Assembly (NCBI GenBank): GCA_937879875.1
Contig: CALFMN010000047.1
Location: forward strand, 1-31,646
Origin: an uncultured Chloroflexota bacterium
GTDB taxonomy: Bacteria; Chloroflexota; Dehalococcoidia; CAUJGQ01
DNA: 31,646 nt
Reading direction: 5' to 3'
Of this stretch, positions 15,554-23,000 are shown in pieces. Made by a program: the position numbers and the translations under genes. Numbering within the stretch: position 1 is the first letter of the stretch; each line of letters begins with the position of its first letter. The notes beneath the pieces are model-generated. The model saw nothing but the letters and a program-made list of their open reading frames with translations, was not told the DNA's origin and did not search any database.

Positions 15554-17062
15554 ATGCGGCTGCGATCGATCGAGTACAAGTATTTGGTGGCGGCGATCTA
15601 CGTCTGCGGTCTGTTCATGGACATCATGGACTCGACGATCGTCAACGTCGCCCTGCCGACGCTGGTAAAAGTCTTCCATACCACGAACAACACGATTGAG
15701 TGGGTGGTGATCGGCTATCTGCTCTCGCTGGCGATCTGGGTGCCGGCATCGGGCTGGGTGGGCGACCGTTTCGGCACCAAGAAGACCTTCATCTTCGCCA
15801 TTACGATGTTCACCCTCGGCTCCGCGCTCTGCGGCGTCTCATGGAACGCCGGCAGCCTGATCGCCTTCCGCCTGCTGCAAGGGGTCGGCGGCGGCATGAT
15901 GAGCCCCGTCGGCTCGGCGATGCTCTACCGCGTCTTCCCGCCGCGGGAACGCGCCAAAGCCTCCGCCTTCATCATGGTCCCCACGATGATTGCGCCCGCC
16001 TTTGGGCCGATCGTCGGCGGCTGGCTCGTCACCGATGTCTCCTGGCGCTGGATCTTCTACATCAACCTGCCCGTCGGTTTGCTGGGCCTCGTGCTGGCGT
16101 TCGTCTGCCTGCGCGAGCACACCGAGCCGACGGCGGGGCGGCTGGATATCCGGGGCTTTGTCTGCTCCGGCGTCGGACTGGCGCTGATCCTGCTCGGCCT
16201 TTCGCGCGGGCCGGAGCAGGGCTGGACCAACCCATCCGTTATGCTTTCGCTCGCCGCGGGCGTGGCGCTGTTCGCGGCGCTCGTGATCTTCGAACTGCGC
16301 GACACGGCGCCGATGCTGGATCTGCGCCTGTTCGTCGACCGTATGTTCCGCAACACCAACCTCTTCATGTTCGCCGCGTCGGGCGGGCTGATCGGCGTAC
16401 TCTTCCTGCTGCCGCTGTTCCTGCAGGAGCTGCGCGGCCTCTCGGCGCTGCAGTCCGGACTGGCGACCTTCCCGCAGGCGATCGGCATGATACTGATGAT
16501 TCAGGTCTCCACGCGCATGTATATGGTGGTGGGGCCGAAACGCATGATGCTCGCGGGCATGCTCGGTCTGGCTGTCACGACTGCCCTGTTCCTGCGCATC
16601 GATCTGCAAACCGACATCTGGTGGATTCGCCTGATCATGTTCGCCCGCGGGCTGACGCTCGGCTTCTGCATGATCCCGATGGGCACGGCGATGTTCGCCA
16701 CGATCAAGCCGAAGGACACGGGCCGGGCCTCGGCGCTGATGAACGCCAACCGCCAGGTCGGCGGCTCGGTCGGCGTGGCCGTGCTCGCCACGATCCTCAC
16801 AGAACGCACAAACGCGCACGTCCCGGCCGCAGTGCTGGCGGCAGCGCAGCACGGCGACCGCGCAGCGCAGGCCGCGGCGGCGCCCGGCACGCTGCTGGCG
16901 TTCCATGATGCGTTTGTGATCGCGGTTGTGCTGGCCGTGATCGGCGCGGGCTTCGCCTTCCTGATTCACGACGAAGACGCCGCGCCAACCATGCGCCGGC
17001 GGATTCCCTCGGCGGCAGCGGCGCCCGAAGGTGAGCTGACGCCAGTAGCCGCAGGCGACTGA
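15554..17062 (+). CDS. DHA2-family MFS multidrug exporter (EmrB/QacA type)
   Basis: Proton-driven drug exporter of 502 residues with about 14 membrane helices. The DHA2 signature is present at the start (MDIMDSTIVNVALPTL), motif A is GWVGDRFGTKK in loop 2-3, and the antiporter motif C is APAFGPIVGGWLV in helix 5. RASALMNANRQVGGSVGVAV near the C-terminus is also typical of EmrB. The start at 15554 has TGGAG six bases upstream; the frame extends more than 100 codons upstream through the regulatory gap, but that part is not coding. No EmrA-like membrane-fusion partner is nearby, consistent with a single-membrane cell. Controlled by the divergent TetR gene. Confidence 0.93.
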   Translation: MRLRSIEYKYLVAAIYVCGLFMDIMDSTIVNVALPTLVKVFHTTNNTIEWVVIGYLLSLAIWVPASGWVGDRFGTKKTFIFAITMFTLGSALCGVSWNAGSLIAFRLLQGVGGGMMSPVGSAMLYRVFPPRERAKASAFIMVPTMIAPAFGPIVGGWLVTDVSWRWIFYINLPVGLLGLVLAFVCLREHTEPTAGRLDIRGFVCSGVGLALILLGLSRGPEQGWTNPSVMLSLAAGVALFAALVIFELRDTAPMLDLRLFVDRMFRNTNLFMFAASGGLIGVLFLLPLFLQELRGLSALQSGLATFPQAIGMILMIQVSTRMYMVVGPKRMMLAGMLGLAVTTALFLRIDLQTDIWWIRLIMFARGLTLGFCMIPMGTAMFATIKPKDTGRASALMNANRQVGGSVGVAVLATILTERTNAHVPAAVLAAAQHGDRAAQAAAAPGTLLAFHDAFVIAVVLAVIGAGFAFLIHDEDAAPTMRRRIPSAAAAPEGELTPVAAGD

Positions 17063-17113
17063 GCGTTGCCCGTTCCGGCAGGGCCAGCAGCGGCCTCCTC
17101 GCGTGCCGCGGGC

Positions 17114-17277
17114 GTGTGAGACCGCGCTGTGTGGCCGGCCTCACACCGACACCGTGATTGGGCACACCGCTGTGGCATGCCTGGGCCACGCCAGCATTGT
17201 AGTGAGGCCGATGTTCCGGCGGTTCGGGCGTTCACAGCCAGCGCATGGGTGTGGCGGGCATACTTCTGGTGTGAGGC
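17114..17277. promoter_or_regulatory. Recurring GTGTGAG motifs before the micro-gene cluster
   Basis: In the 264-base gap, GTGTGAG occurs at 17114-17120 and 17270-17276 and its complement CTCACAC at 17140-17146. The longer pair GCCTCACACC (17138-17147) and GGTGTGAGGC (17268-17277) is a perfect inverted repeat. They may be regulator sites for the small genes that follow. No firm promoter boxes were found and no other gene is seen in the gap. Confidence 0.35.
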
Positions 17278-17326
17278 GGGGCAGCGGAGCCACCGCCAGT
17301 ACAGACAACAAGGGGAGGACACCACC

Positions 17327-17503
17327 ATGAACTTCGTGAACCTCGGCCAGCTCAACTACGGCTTCCTGACCGGCCCGCAGACCAACGCCGCCGTGATCGC
17401 GCAGGGCTACGGCTACCTGAACGCCGCCAATGTGCAGCAGGCCAACATCGGCTTCGGCTCCGGCCCCCAGACCAACGTGGCTGTGATCAGCCAGGGCCAC
17501 TAA
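17327..17503 (+). CDS. 58-residue N/Q-rich two-repeat peptide
   Basis: Not a recognised family. The peptide consists of two 20-residue repeats 30 positions apart (residues 8-27 and 38-57) with pattern Q-x-N-x-G-F-x-x-G-P-Q-T-N-x-A-V-I-x-Q-G; 14 of 20 positions are identical. Alternating N, Q, A, V and I residues resemble curlin-type amyloid repeats, but the repeats are fewer and there is no signal peptide. AGGGGAGG lies eight bases before the ATG, so strong translation is expected. It heads a run of four small genes; a similar QLN...PQ-x-N...AV core appears in the 47-residue peptide at 17815. A structural self-assembling peptide or a secreted signal are both possible; neither is shown. Confidence 0.7.
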   Translation: MNFVNLGQLNYGFLTGPQTNAAVIAQGYGYLNAANVQQANIGFGSGPQTNVAVISQGH

Positions 17504-17520
17504 GCCCGTCCGGTGTCAAC

Positions 17521-17554
17521 CGGCGGACCGGCAGCATCGCCTGCCGGCCCGCCG
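17521..17554 (+). terminator. Strong hairpin after the first micro-gene
   Basis: Arms CGGCGG-A-CCGGCAG and CTGCCGG-C-CCGCCG pair over 13 positions with one mismatch and loop CATCGC. No U-run follows. It could stop part of the transcription or protect the upstream mRNA so that the first peptide is made in excess of those that follow. Confidence 0.5.
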
Positions 17555-17586
17555 CGCCCGTTCCCATCGCTCAAGGAGGTACGCTC

Positions 17587-17766
17587 ATGCTGCGCTGTAC
17601 GCTCTGCCACTTCGACTGCCCGCTCGACGATGTCGTCGTCATGCGTGGCGACCGCGCCTGCATCTGCCTGAGCTGCTTCCTGCGCGAGACGGGAACGGAA
17701 AAGCGGATGCCCAAGCCGTTGCGGCGTCAGCTAATCGCCGCTCTGGCGGAGCTGGACGCCGTCTAA
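17587..17766 (+). CDS. 59-residue C4 zinc-ribbon protein
   Basis: Small protein with two Cys pairs, C4-x2-C7 (LRCTLCHFDC) and C27-x2-C30 (CICLSCF), probably one zinc ribbon, plus extra Cys11 and Cys25. The C-terminal 20 residues (MPKPLRRQLIAALAELDAV) form a basic amphipathic helix. Function not recognised; nucleic-acid or protein binding is the usual role of such ribbons. AAGGAGG precedes the ATG by six bases, which makes the gene credible despite its size. Flanked on both sides by the two repeat peptides, in the same direction, and could be their regulator or chaperone. Confidence 0.7.
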   Translation: MLRCTLCHFDCPLDDVVVMRGDRACICLSCFLRETGTEKRMPKPLRRQLIAALAELDAV

Positions 17767-17814
17767 CCGTGTCGTCGCGGGGATGCAGGCGCATACCCCT
17801 GAAGGAGGCTTCAC

Positions 17815-17958
17815 ATGCCAGTCGTCGTTCTCAACAACGTGGGCAGCCCGGTGATCGGCGTGGCCGTGGTGCCGATCACGCAGCTCAACATCGCCGTACT
17901 CTCGGCCGCGCCGCAGGTGAACTACGCCAACGCGGTGGTCGCCGGCATCCACGTCTAA
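17815..17958 (+). CDS. 47-residue hydrophobic repeat-like peptide
   Basis: Very small, Val/Ala/Asn-rich peptide with no charged residues except the two termini and a C-terminal His. The second half, QLNIAVLSAAPQVNYANAVV, parallels the repeat of the 58-residue peptide (QLNYGFLTGPQTNAAVIAQG), suggesting common origin. GAAGGAGG lies about seven bases before the ATG. No signal peptide, leader-cleavage motif or cysteine is seen, which argues against a common bacteriocin class. Likely aggregation-prone or membrane-inserting. Function unknown. Confidence 0.6.
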   Translation: MPVVVLNNVGSPVIGVAVVPITQLNIAVLSAAPQVNYANAVVAGIHV

Positions 17959-18035
17959 GCCGGCACCGATCAGCGTCGCTGTCCGTCGCGCCCGCCTGCC
18001 GGGAGCGGCGGACAAGGCGCGCAGGGAGGCAGATC

Positions 18036-18452
18036 ATGCGTCGAAAACGCACCCTCGCGGCGGGCCTCGCCACGCTGCTGCTTGGGCTGGGCGCGCTCGC
18101 CTGCCGTCCGGCTCAGGCCGAGCCGGACCCGGGCACGGCGGCGTACTATGTCGTCGTGCTGCCAGCGGACACGGGCAACAGCAGCAATGTGCAGATCATC
18201 CAGATAAACGACGGCAGCGGCAGCCACGTTCAGGTCGGCGACGGCTCGGCCAGCGTCGATTGCACCCGCTTTGCCACTGCTGATGATGCCAACGCCGCGG
18301 CCAGTCTGGCGCATCCCGGTGCGAACTGGACGGTCGTGCTGGCGCCGGACGCGCTGCACGCCTTGCTGACCGCGAGCGGCGTGTCGCCGGACCTGGCGAA
18401 TCTGCTGCCTGCCGTCGCTGACGCCGATATCTGCGTCCCGGCCGCGAGCTGA
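18036..18452 (+). CDS. Small exported protein of unknown function
   Basis: Protein of 138 residues with a clear signal peptide: basic MRRKR, hydrophobic AAGLATLLLGLGALA, then PAQA-EPD, a good signal peptidase I site. A Cys at position 23 (LACRP) makes a lipoprotein conceivable, but the lipobox is poor. The mature part starts with a beta-rich Asn/Gln/Val stretch (NSSNVQIIQINDGSGSHVQV) and contains two further cysteines that could form a disulfide, then a helical C-terminus. GGGAGG lies six bases before the ATG. It is the last of four small genes in a row and the only one with an export signal. No family recognised. Confidence 0.75.
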   Translation: MRRKRTLAAGLATLLLGLGALACRPAQAEPDPGTAAYYVVVLPADTGNSSNVQIIQINDGSGSHVQVGDGSASVDCTRFATADDANAAASLAHPGANWTVVLAPDALHALLTASGVSPDLANLLPAVADADICVPAAS

Positions 18453-18806
18453 GCGAACTCCCGAAGAGCAGCGTGATGGCCTTCTCCGCGGCGGGAAATG
18501 ACCGGGTGGAGCAGATTCTGCGCCAGGCCCAGGCCGCCGTGGCCTCCGCGGCCGCTCCACCTGGATGCTGGAAATCCGCGCGGCCGGCGGTCTCGTTCGG
18601 GTGCAGCAGACCGCGGGCCTGAACTGACGCCTGGCCAGCCACGCCGCCCTCGCCTGCGACCGGCATCCCAGCGGCGGCGTCTTGATCAACGCGGACGCGC
18701 ACCGTGTGTGCACGCAACGAACTGTCTGATACACCGGCTCCCCGGCGGGCGATGATCCGCGAATGCCCTGTTGGCGGTCGTTTGCATACATGGGAGGCGA
18801 TCCGCA
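18453..18806 (+). other. Gap with a possible broken small gene
   Basis: No intact gene is convincing. An ATG frame from 18476 begins MAFSAAGNDRVEQILRQAQA and stops at 18622. A frame displaced by two carries STWMLEIRAAGGLVRVQQT and stops at 18627. Joined by a frameshift near 18550 they would give a small protein of about 50 residues, so a decayed gene is possible but unproven. There is no good ribosome-binding site. Confidence 0.25.
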
Positions 18807-20351
18807 GTGGCCCAGCCGTTTCCTCCGCGAGCGAAAATCCGTTGCCGGCTCGGCGGCCGTCTGCTGCCCGCGCTGGTGCTCGCGCTCTGCGTCGCGCTCA
18901 CGCCCGTCGTGTTCGCCGGCAAGACGCGAGCCGCGCAGGGAACGCCGGTCATGTATGCCGCCGGCTGGAACCTGGTAGCGCTGCCCTCCGGCACGCTGCT
19001 GCCCGCGGGAATCGGCCCTGCCTACACGCTCTCCCAGGATGGCTCGGCCTACGAGCAGGTTGCCGCCGGCGGCGCGATCGGCGGACGGGCGTTGTTGATC
19101 TACTTCCCCCAGGACACGACGCTGACGCTCGGGCCCAGCGCCGCCGAGACGAGCCGCACGCTTGCCCCGGCCGGCCAGACCGTGCTCGTCGGCAACCCCA
19201 GCAGCCAGGCCACGCTCGGCATCGGCGGCGCCGACGCCGCCTACAGCTACGACCCGCTGCACGGCTACACGACGGTCACGTCGCTGGCGCCCGGCCAGGG
19301 TGCTCTGGTCCAGGTGGGGGCCGCGGGCAGCGTCACGCTCGGCAAAGCGGCCGGCGACGACCTCGACGCCACGCTGCGCCAGCTCCAGGCGACGCTCGAC
19401 ACGGCGCCCACCGACCGGGCCACCGTCGAGGCCGTGGCGCGCGTTGCGGACGAACTGGTACGCGGGCGCCAGTTCGACCGTGTGCAGGCGCTGCTGGACG
19501 ACCTGCGCGGGGCGCAGGAGGATGGGCTGCGACGTGCCGGCAGCGGGCCGCTGCCGGCGCTTTCGAGCACCGAGCAGCGATCGGTGGTTGCGGTGCGCGA
19601 GGGGCTGGCGGCCGCGCAGGCGGCGATCGACGCCGGCTCGCCGGCGCAAGCGGACGCCGCGATCGAGCAGGCGCGGCAGGCGGCGCAGGCCGCAACCGAT
19701 GCGGCCATCGCCGTGGCGCGCGGCGCCGACAGCGGGCCGGCAGCGCTGAGCTGGGCCGCGGCTGCCCAGACCGCGCCGGCAACGGGCCTCGCCGCGGCGG
19801 GCGCCCTCCTGCGAGCCAGCTTCCTGCTGACGGGGCTGGGCACACCGCCGAGCGACGCGGTCTGGACGCTCGTGAGCACCCTTACCAGCAACTCGGCCTG
19901 CGCGGTGGCGCCGGCGGCGCTCACGCTCGATGCTGAAGAGCAGCGCATGTTCACCCTCACCAACGATCTGCGCAAGGCGAGCGGGCTGGCGCCGCTGCAG
20001 CTTTCGGCCGGCCTGCAACGCACCGCCGCCTGGAAGGCGCACGCCATGGTCACGCAGCAGTCGTACGGGCACGAGGACGGCTTCGGCTCGTTGCCGGCCC
20101 GCTTCGACGCCTGCGGCTATCCCGCCGACCAGGCAAATATCGGAGAGAACCTGAACGGCGGTAAGCCGGGAGCCGACGCGGTCTTCACCGACTGGCAGGG
20201 CGATCCCAGTCACCTGCGCAACCTGCTGGGTCAGGATTTCGTGGCGGTCGGCATCAAGCGTGCACCGGCGGCGGCCACGGGCGGCCAGTATAGCTGGGTG
20301 TGGGTGATGGACTTCGGCAGCGCCTCGGACACCTTGCTGCCGGGGCCGTGA
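18807..20351 (+). CDS. Secreted CAP (SCP/PR-1) domain protein with GWNLV modules
   Basis: Exported protein of 514 residues. The start is GTG with GGGAGG nine bases upstream. A signal peptide (LPALVLALCVALTPVVFAG) is followed by two related modules at about 52-175 (AGWNLVALP and GQTVLVGNP, the second ending PGQGALVQV). A long helical, Ala/Gln-rich section (about 185-320) looks like a coiled-coil stalk. The CAP domain is at about 374-510, with cavity residues His422 in GHEDGFG, Glu447 in NIGENL and His469 in SHLRNLL. Bacterial CAP proteins are extracellular and bind ligands or act on envelope polymers; activity here is unknown. The N-terminal modules match those of the copper protein at 4958-6001, suggesting a common surface-attachment or binding function. 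Confidence 0.88.
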   Translation: MAQPFPPRAKIRCRLGGRLLPALVLALCVALTPVVFAGKTRAAQGTPVMYAAGWNLVALPSGTLLPAGIGPAYTLSQDGSAYEQVAAGGAIGGRALLIYFPQDTTLTLGPSAAETSRTLAPAGQTVLVGNPSSQATLGIGGADAAYSYDPLHGYTTVTSLAPGQGALVQVGAAGSVTLGKAAGDDLDATLRQLQATLDTAPTDRATVEAVARVADELVRGRQFDRVQALLDDLRGAQEDGLRRAGSGPLPALSSTEQRSVVAVREGLAAAQAAIDAGSPAQADAAIEQARQAAQAATDAAIAVARGADSGPAALSWAAAAQTAPATGLAAAGALLRASFLLTGLGTPPSDAVWTLVSTLTSNSACAVAPAALTLDAEEQRMFTLTNDLRKASGLAPLQLSAGLQRTAAWKAHAMVTQQSYGHEDGFGSLPARFDACGYPADQANIGENLNGGKPGADAVFTDWQGDPSHLRNLLGQDFVAVGIKRAPAAATGGQYSWVWVMDFGSASDTLLPGP

Positions 20352-20471
20352 GCACGCCGCGGCTCTTGCAGGGATCTGGATCCAACGCAGGGCGCGTCGT
20401 ACGGTGAGAATCGGCGCTGTGAGTCCGTTCCGGCGTTGAGCCGGTCCAGCCGGCGCAGGGAGGTTTCGCGC

Positions 20472-21599
20472 ATGCCAGCGGTGCTCGCCATTACGCCGGA
20501 GGAGCGGCCGGTCTTCGCCTTCATCGCGGCGCGCAGCATCCCCCTCTTCGCCAAGGGCACCAAAGAGCAGCAAGAGGTCGCCGAGCGGCTGGTGTACATC
20601 TCTCGCGCCCTGGACGACGCGCCGCCCGGTGCCGGCGAGATCGAACTGTTTGTCGAGGACATCTATCATCTCGGCGTGCGCATCTTCGGCTACAGCGTGG
20701 ATGTCGAGGAGTTCTGGCGGGATCGGTTGGCCGAGTCACGCGGCATGGCCGCTGCAGAGCCGATCGACCCCAACGTGGAGCTGGCGATCCGCCGCTACCT
20801 GCCGCAAGCCGAACAGAACCCGCAGAGCTGGAGCTTCCGCCAGGTCGAGGGCGCCTTCGTCAGCCTCGGCTTCAGTTTCGACCGGCTGCTCGACGCGGAG
20901 GCGCCGCAGGCGCGCGGCCTCTACAACAAAGAACGCACGACCATCGCCAACACCGCCCGCGATCGCCGCGAGACAAACGCGCTGAAACGCGGCACGGTGC
21001 TGCCCATCGGCGGGGGCGCGCCCGCCGCGTTGCCGGCGCTGCCCGCGCCCAACGGGGCCGCACACGCCGGCGACCATGCCGCCGAGAACGCGCATGACGA
21101 TGAGGACGCCGAGCCGACGTGGCCGCGCCCCAGCGGCAGCGCCGCCGCCGTCATGCGCGGCACGGGTGCGGCGCTCTCCGTGGTCAGCCGCGCAACCTAT
21201 CCCGACCCCTATGGCTGGGGCGTCGACGTCGCAACCGGCGTGAACGCGGATGCACTCGCGCCGAACAAGCCGCGCAAGGTCAACGTCGGCGGCGCCGAGC
21301 TGATGCTCGTGAATGCGGAGGGCGTGGTCTGCGCCGCGGCCCGCACCTGTCCGCACCGCGGCTGGGATCTGACGCGCGGCACGGTCGAAAGCGGCGTGAT
21401 CACCTGCAGCCTGCATGGTGCGCGGTTCGAGGTCTGCTCCGGCAAAGTCGTGCGCGAACCCTACGACCCGGCCTTCAACAAAGAGAACACGCTGATGGGC
21501 AGCATGATGGGCGCCTTCGATCCGAAGCACACGACCGACCCGATCGCGACCTATCCCACCGCCGTCACCGAAGCCGGCGAGGTGCACGTTCATATCTAG
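20472..21599 (+). CDS. Rieske [2Fe-2S] protein fused to an unknown N-terminal domain
   Basis: Protein of 375 residues. The C-terminal Rieske domain (about 255-375) has both ligand pairs, Cys293-Pro-His295 (RTCPHRGWDL) and Cys312-x2-His315 (ITCSLHGARF), separated by 16 residues as in ferredoxin-type Rieske proteins. The N-terminal 170 residues (TPEERPVFAFIAARSIPLFA, ELFVEDIYHLGVRIFGYSVD) are helical and match nothing I recognise. A Gly/Ala/Asp-rich linker (about 175-225) joins them. There is no signal peptide or membrane helix and no oxygenase catalytic domain, so it is a soluble electron carrier, possibly for an oxygenase, or a fusion of regulatory type. GGGAGG precedes the ATG. It lies 33 bases before a CoA-transferase gene pair. 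Confidence 0.8.
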   Translation: MPAVLAITPEERPVFAFIAARSIPLFAKGTKEQQEVAERLVYISRALDDAPPGAGEIELFVEDIYHLGVRIFGYSVDVEEFWRDRLAESRGMAAAEPIDPNVELAIRRYLPQAEQNPQSWSFRQVEGAFVSLGFSFDRLLDAEAPQARGLYNKERTTIANTARDRRETNALKRGTVLPIGGGAPAALPALPAPNGAAHAGDHAAENAHDDEDAEPTWPRPSGSAAAVMRGTGAALSVVSRATYPDPYGWGVDVATGVNADALAPNKPRKVNVGGAELMLVNAEGVVCAAARTCPHRGWDLTRGTVESGVITCSLHGARFEVCSGKVVREPYDPAFNKENTLMGSMMGAFDPKHTTDPIATYPTAVTEAGEVHVHI

Positions 21600-21632
21600 A
21601 ACCGACAGGACGCACTACTGGCGGGCGCTGCG

Positions 21633-22319
21633 ATGAACAAGCTGGTCGCCAGCGCCGACGCGGCCGTGGCGGACATTCCCGACGGCGCCACGATCATGGT
21701 CGGCGGCTTCGTCGGCGTGGGCGCGGCCTGGGATCTGATTCACGCGCTGGCGCGGCACGGCGCCCGCAACCTGACCTGCATCCAGACGGCCACGCGCATC
21801 GAGATGGGACCGCTGATCGAAGCGGGGCTGGTCGGCAGGATGATCACCTAGTTCCCGGCCTACGCCTCGGCCGGGCAGATCTCGCCGTTCGAAGAGCAGT
21901 ACAAACGTGGCCAGATCGCGCTGGAGCTGGTGCCGCAGGGCACGCTGGCCGAGCGCATGCGCGCCGCCGGCGCCGGCATCCCCGCCTTCTACACGGCTAC
22001 CGGCGTGGGCACCGTCGTCGCGGCAGGCAAGCCGACGGCCTGGTTCGACGGGCGCGAGTACTTGCTGGAACGCTGGCTGCCGGCTGACTTCGCGCTGATC
22101 GGCGCCCTGCGAGCGGATCGCTTCGGCAACCTGGTCTACCGCCGCAGCGGCCGCAACTTCAACCACGCGATGGCCGCCGCGGCGCGCGTGACGATCGCGG
22201 AAGTCGCCGAGATCGTCGAGCCGGGCCAGATCGACCCGGACCACGTCCACACTCCCGCGGCCTACGTGCAGCGCGTCGTTCTGAGCACGGGTTCCGGCCG
22301 CAACGGGGTTCCCCGATGA
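21633..22319 (+). pseudogene. 3-oxoacid CoA-transferase subunit A, interrupted by in-frame TAG
   Basis: Alpha subunit of a family I CoA-transferase (ScoA/AtoD type) that with subunit B moves CoA between succinyl- or acetyl-CoA and a 3-oxoacid. The reading frame is intact over 229 codons except for TAG at codon 73 (21849-21851), in GLVGRMIT-stop-FPAYA. Upstream is the glycine loop TIMVGGFVGVG; downstream are LELVPQGTLAERMRAAGAG, IPAFYTATGVGT and FALIGALRADRFGNLVY, all family motifs. TCG to TAG would need one base change, and Ser fits the family here. The next gene overlaps its stop by four bases. A true nonsense mutation, a sequence error or readthrough are all possible. The ribosome-binding site is weak. 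Confidence 0.8.
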
Positions 22320-22990
22320 GCGCAGCGCACCCGCATGCCATTCCGCGCGAGTTGATGGTGCTGCGCGTCTGCCGCGAGCTGCGCGACGGCATGGTCGTGA
22401 ACCTCGGCCTCGGCATCCCCACGCTTTTGGCCGACGTGATTCCCAACGATATCGATGTGCTGTTGCACGGGGAGAACGGCGTGCTGGGCTACGGCCCCTA
22501 TGCGAAGCCTGAAGAGGAGGACGCCGACACGATCAATCCCGGCGGCGCGCGCGTCACCCTGCGGCCGGGGGCCAGCTTTTTCGACAGCGCCGAGTCGTTC
22601 GCGCTGGTGCGCGGCGGGCACGTGGACATCGCCGTGCTGGGCGCGATGCAGATGTCGGAACGCGGCGACCTGGCGAACTGGATGGTGCCGGCGCGCGGCG
22701 TGGGCGGCATCGGCGGCGCGATGGACCTCGCGGCGGGCGCGAAGCGGGTGATCGCCGTGATGGAGCACGAGACGAAGGACGGCCACGCCAAGCTCGTACG
22801 TGCGTGCAGCTATCCCCTGACCGCGCGGGCCTGCGTCCACACGATCGTGACCGACCTCGCGGTGCTGGAGATCGTGCCGGAGGGAATGCTGCTCAAAGAA
22901 CTGGCGCCCGGCGTGAGCGCGGCAGAGGTGCAGGCCCGCTCCGAGCCACGCCTGCTGATCGCGCCGGATCTGTGCGAGATGCGGTTCTGA
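22316..22990 (+). CDS. 3-oxoacid CoA-transferase subunit B
   Basis: Beta subunit of a family I CoA-transferase, 224 residues. It carries the catalytic glutamate, Glu53 in LLHGENGVLGYGP, which forms the CoA thioester intermediate. GMVVNLGLGIPTLLAD near residues 25-40 and the late segment KRVIAVMEHETKDG are also typical. It overlaps the A-subunit frame by ATGA at 22316-22319, showing that the pair was built to be translated together. B is intact while A is interrupted, so a working enzyme depends on the fate of that TAG. Exact substrate (acetoacetate, 3-oxoadipate or other) cannot be told from sequence. Confidence 0.92.
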   Translation: MSAAHPHAIPRELMVLRVCRELRDGMVVNLGLGIPTLLADVIPNDIDVLLHGENGVLGYGPYAKPEEEDADTINPGGARVTLRPGASFFDSAESFALVRGGHVDIAVLGAMQMSERGDLANWMVPARGVGGIGGAMDLAAGAKRVIAVMEHETKDGHAKLVRACSYPLTARACVHTIVTDLAVLEIVPEGMLLKELAPGVSAAEVQARSEPRLLIAPDLCEMRF

Positions 22991-23000
22991 GGATGCGAGT

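Noticed and set aside
18771..18806. TTG start upstream of the CAP protein
   Set aside because: GTG at 18807 has GGGAGG at proper spacing and gives a normal signal peptide; the upstream codons do not add one.
17970..20669. Very long open frame on the minus strand (about 900 codons)
   Set aside because: It runs antisense to the exported small protein, the CAP protein and the start of the Rieske protein, all of which have signal peptides, motifs or ribosome-binding sites. The antisense product is Arg/Ala-rich with no motif, as expected in GC-rich DNA.
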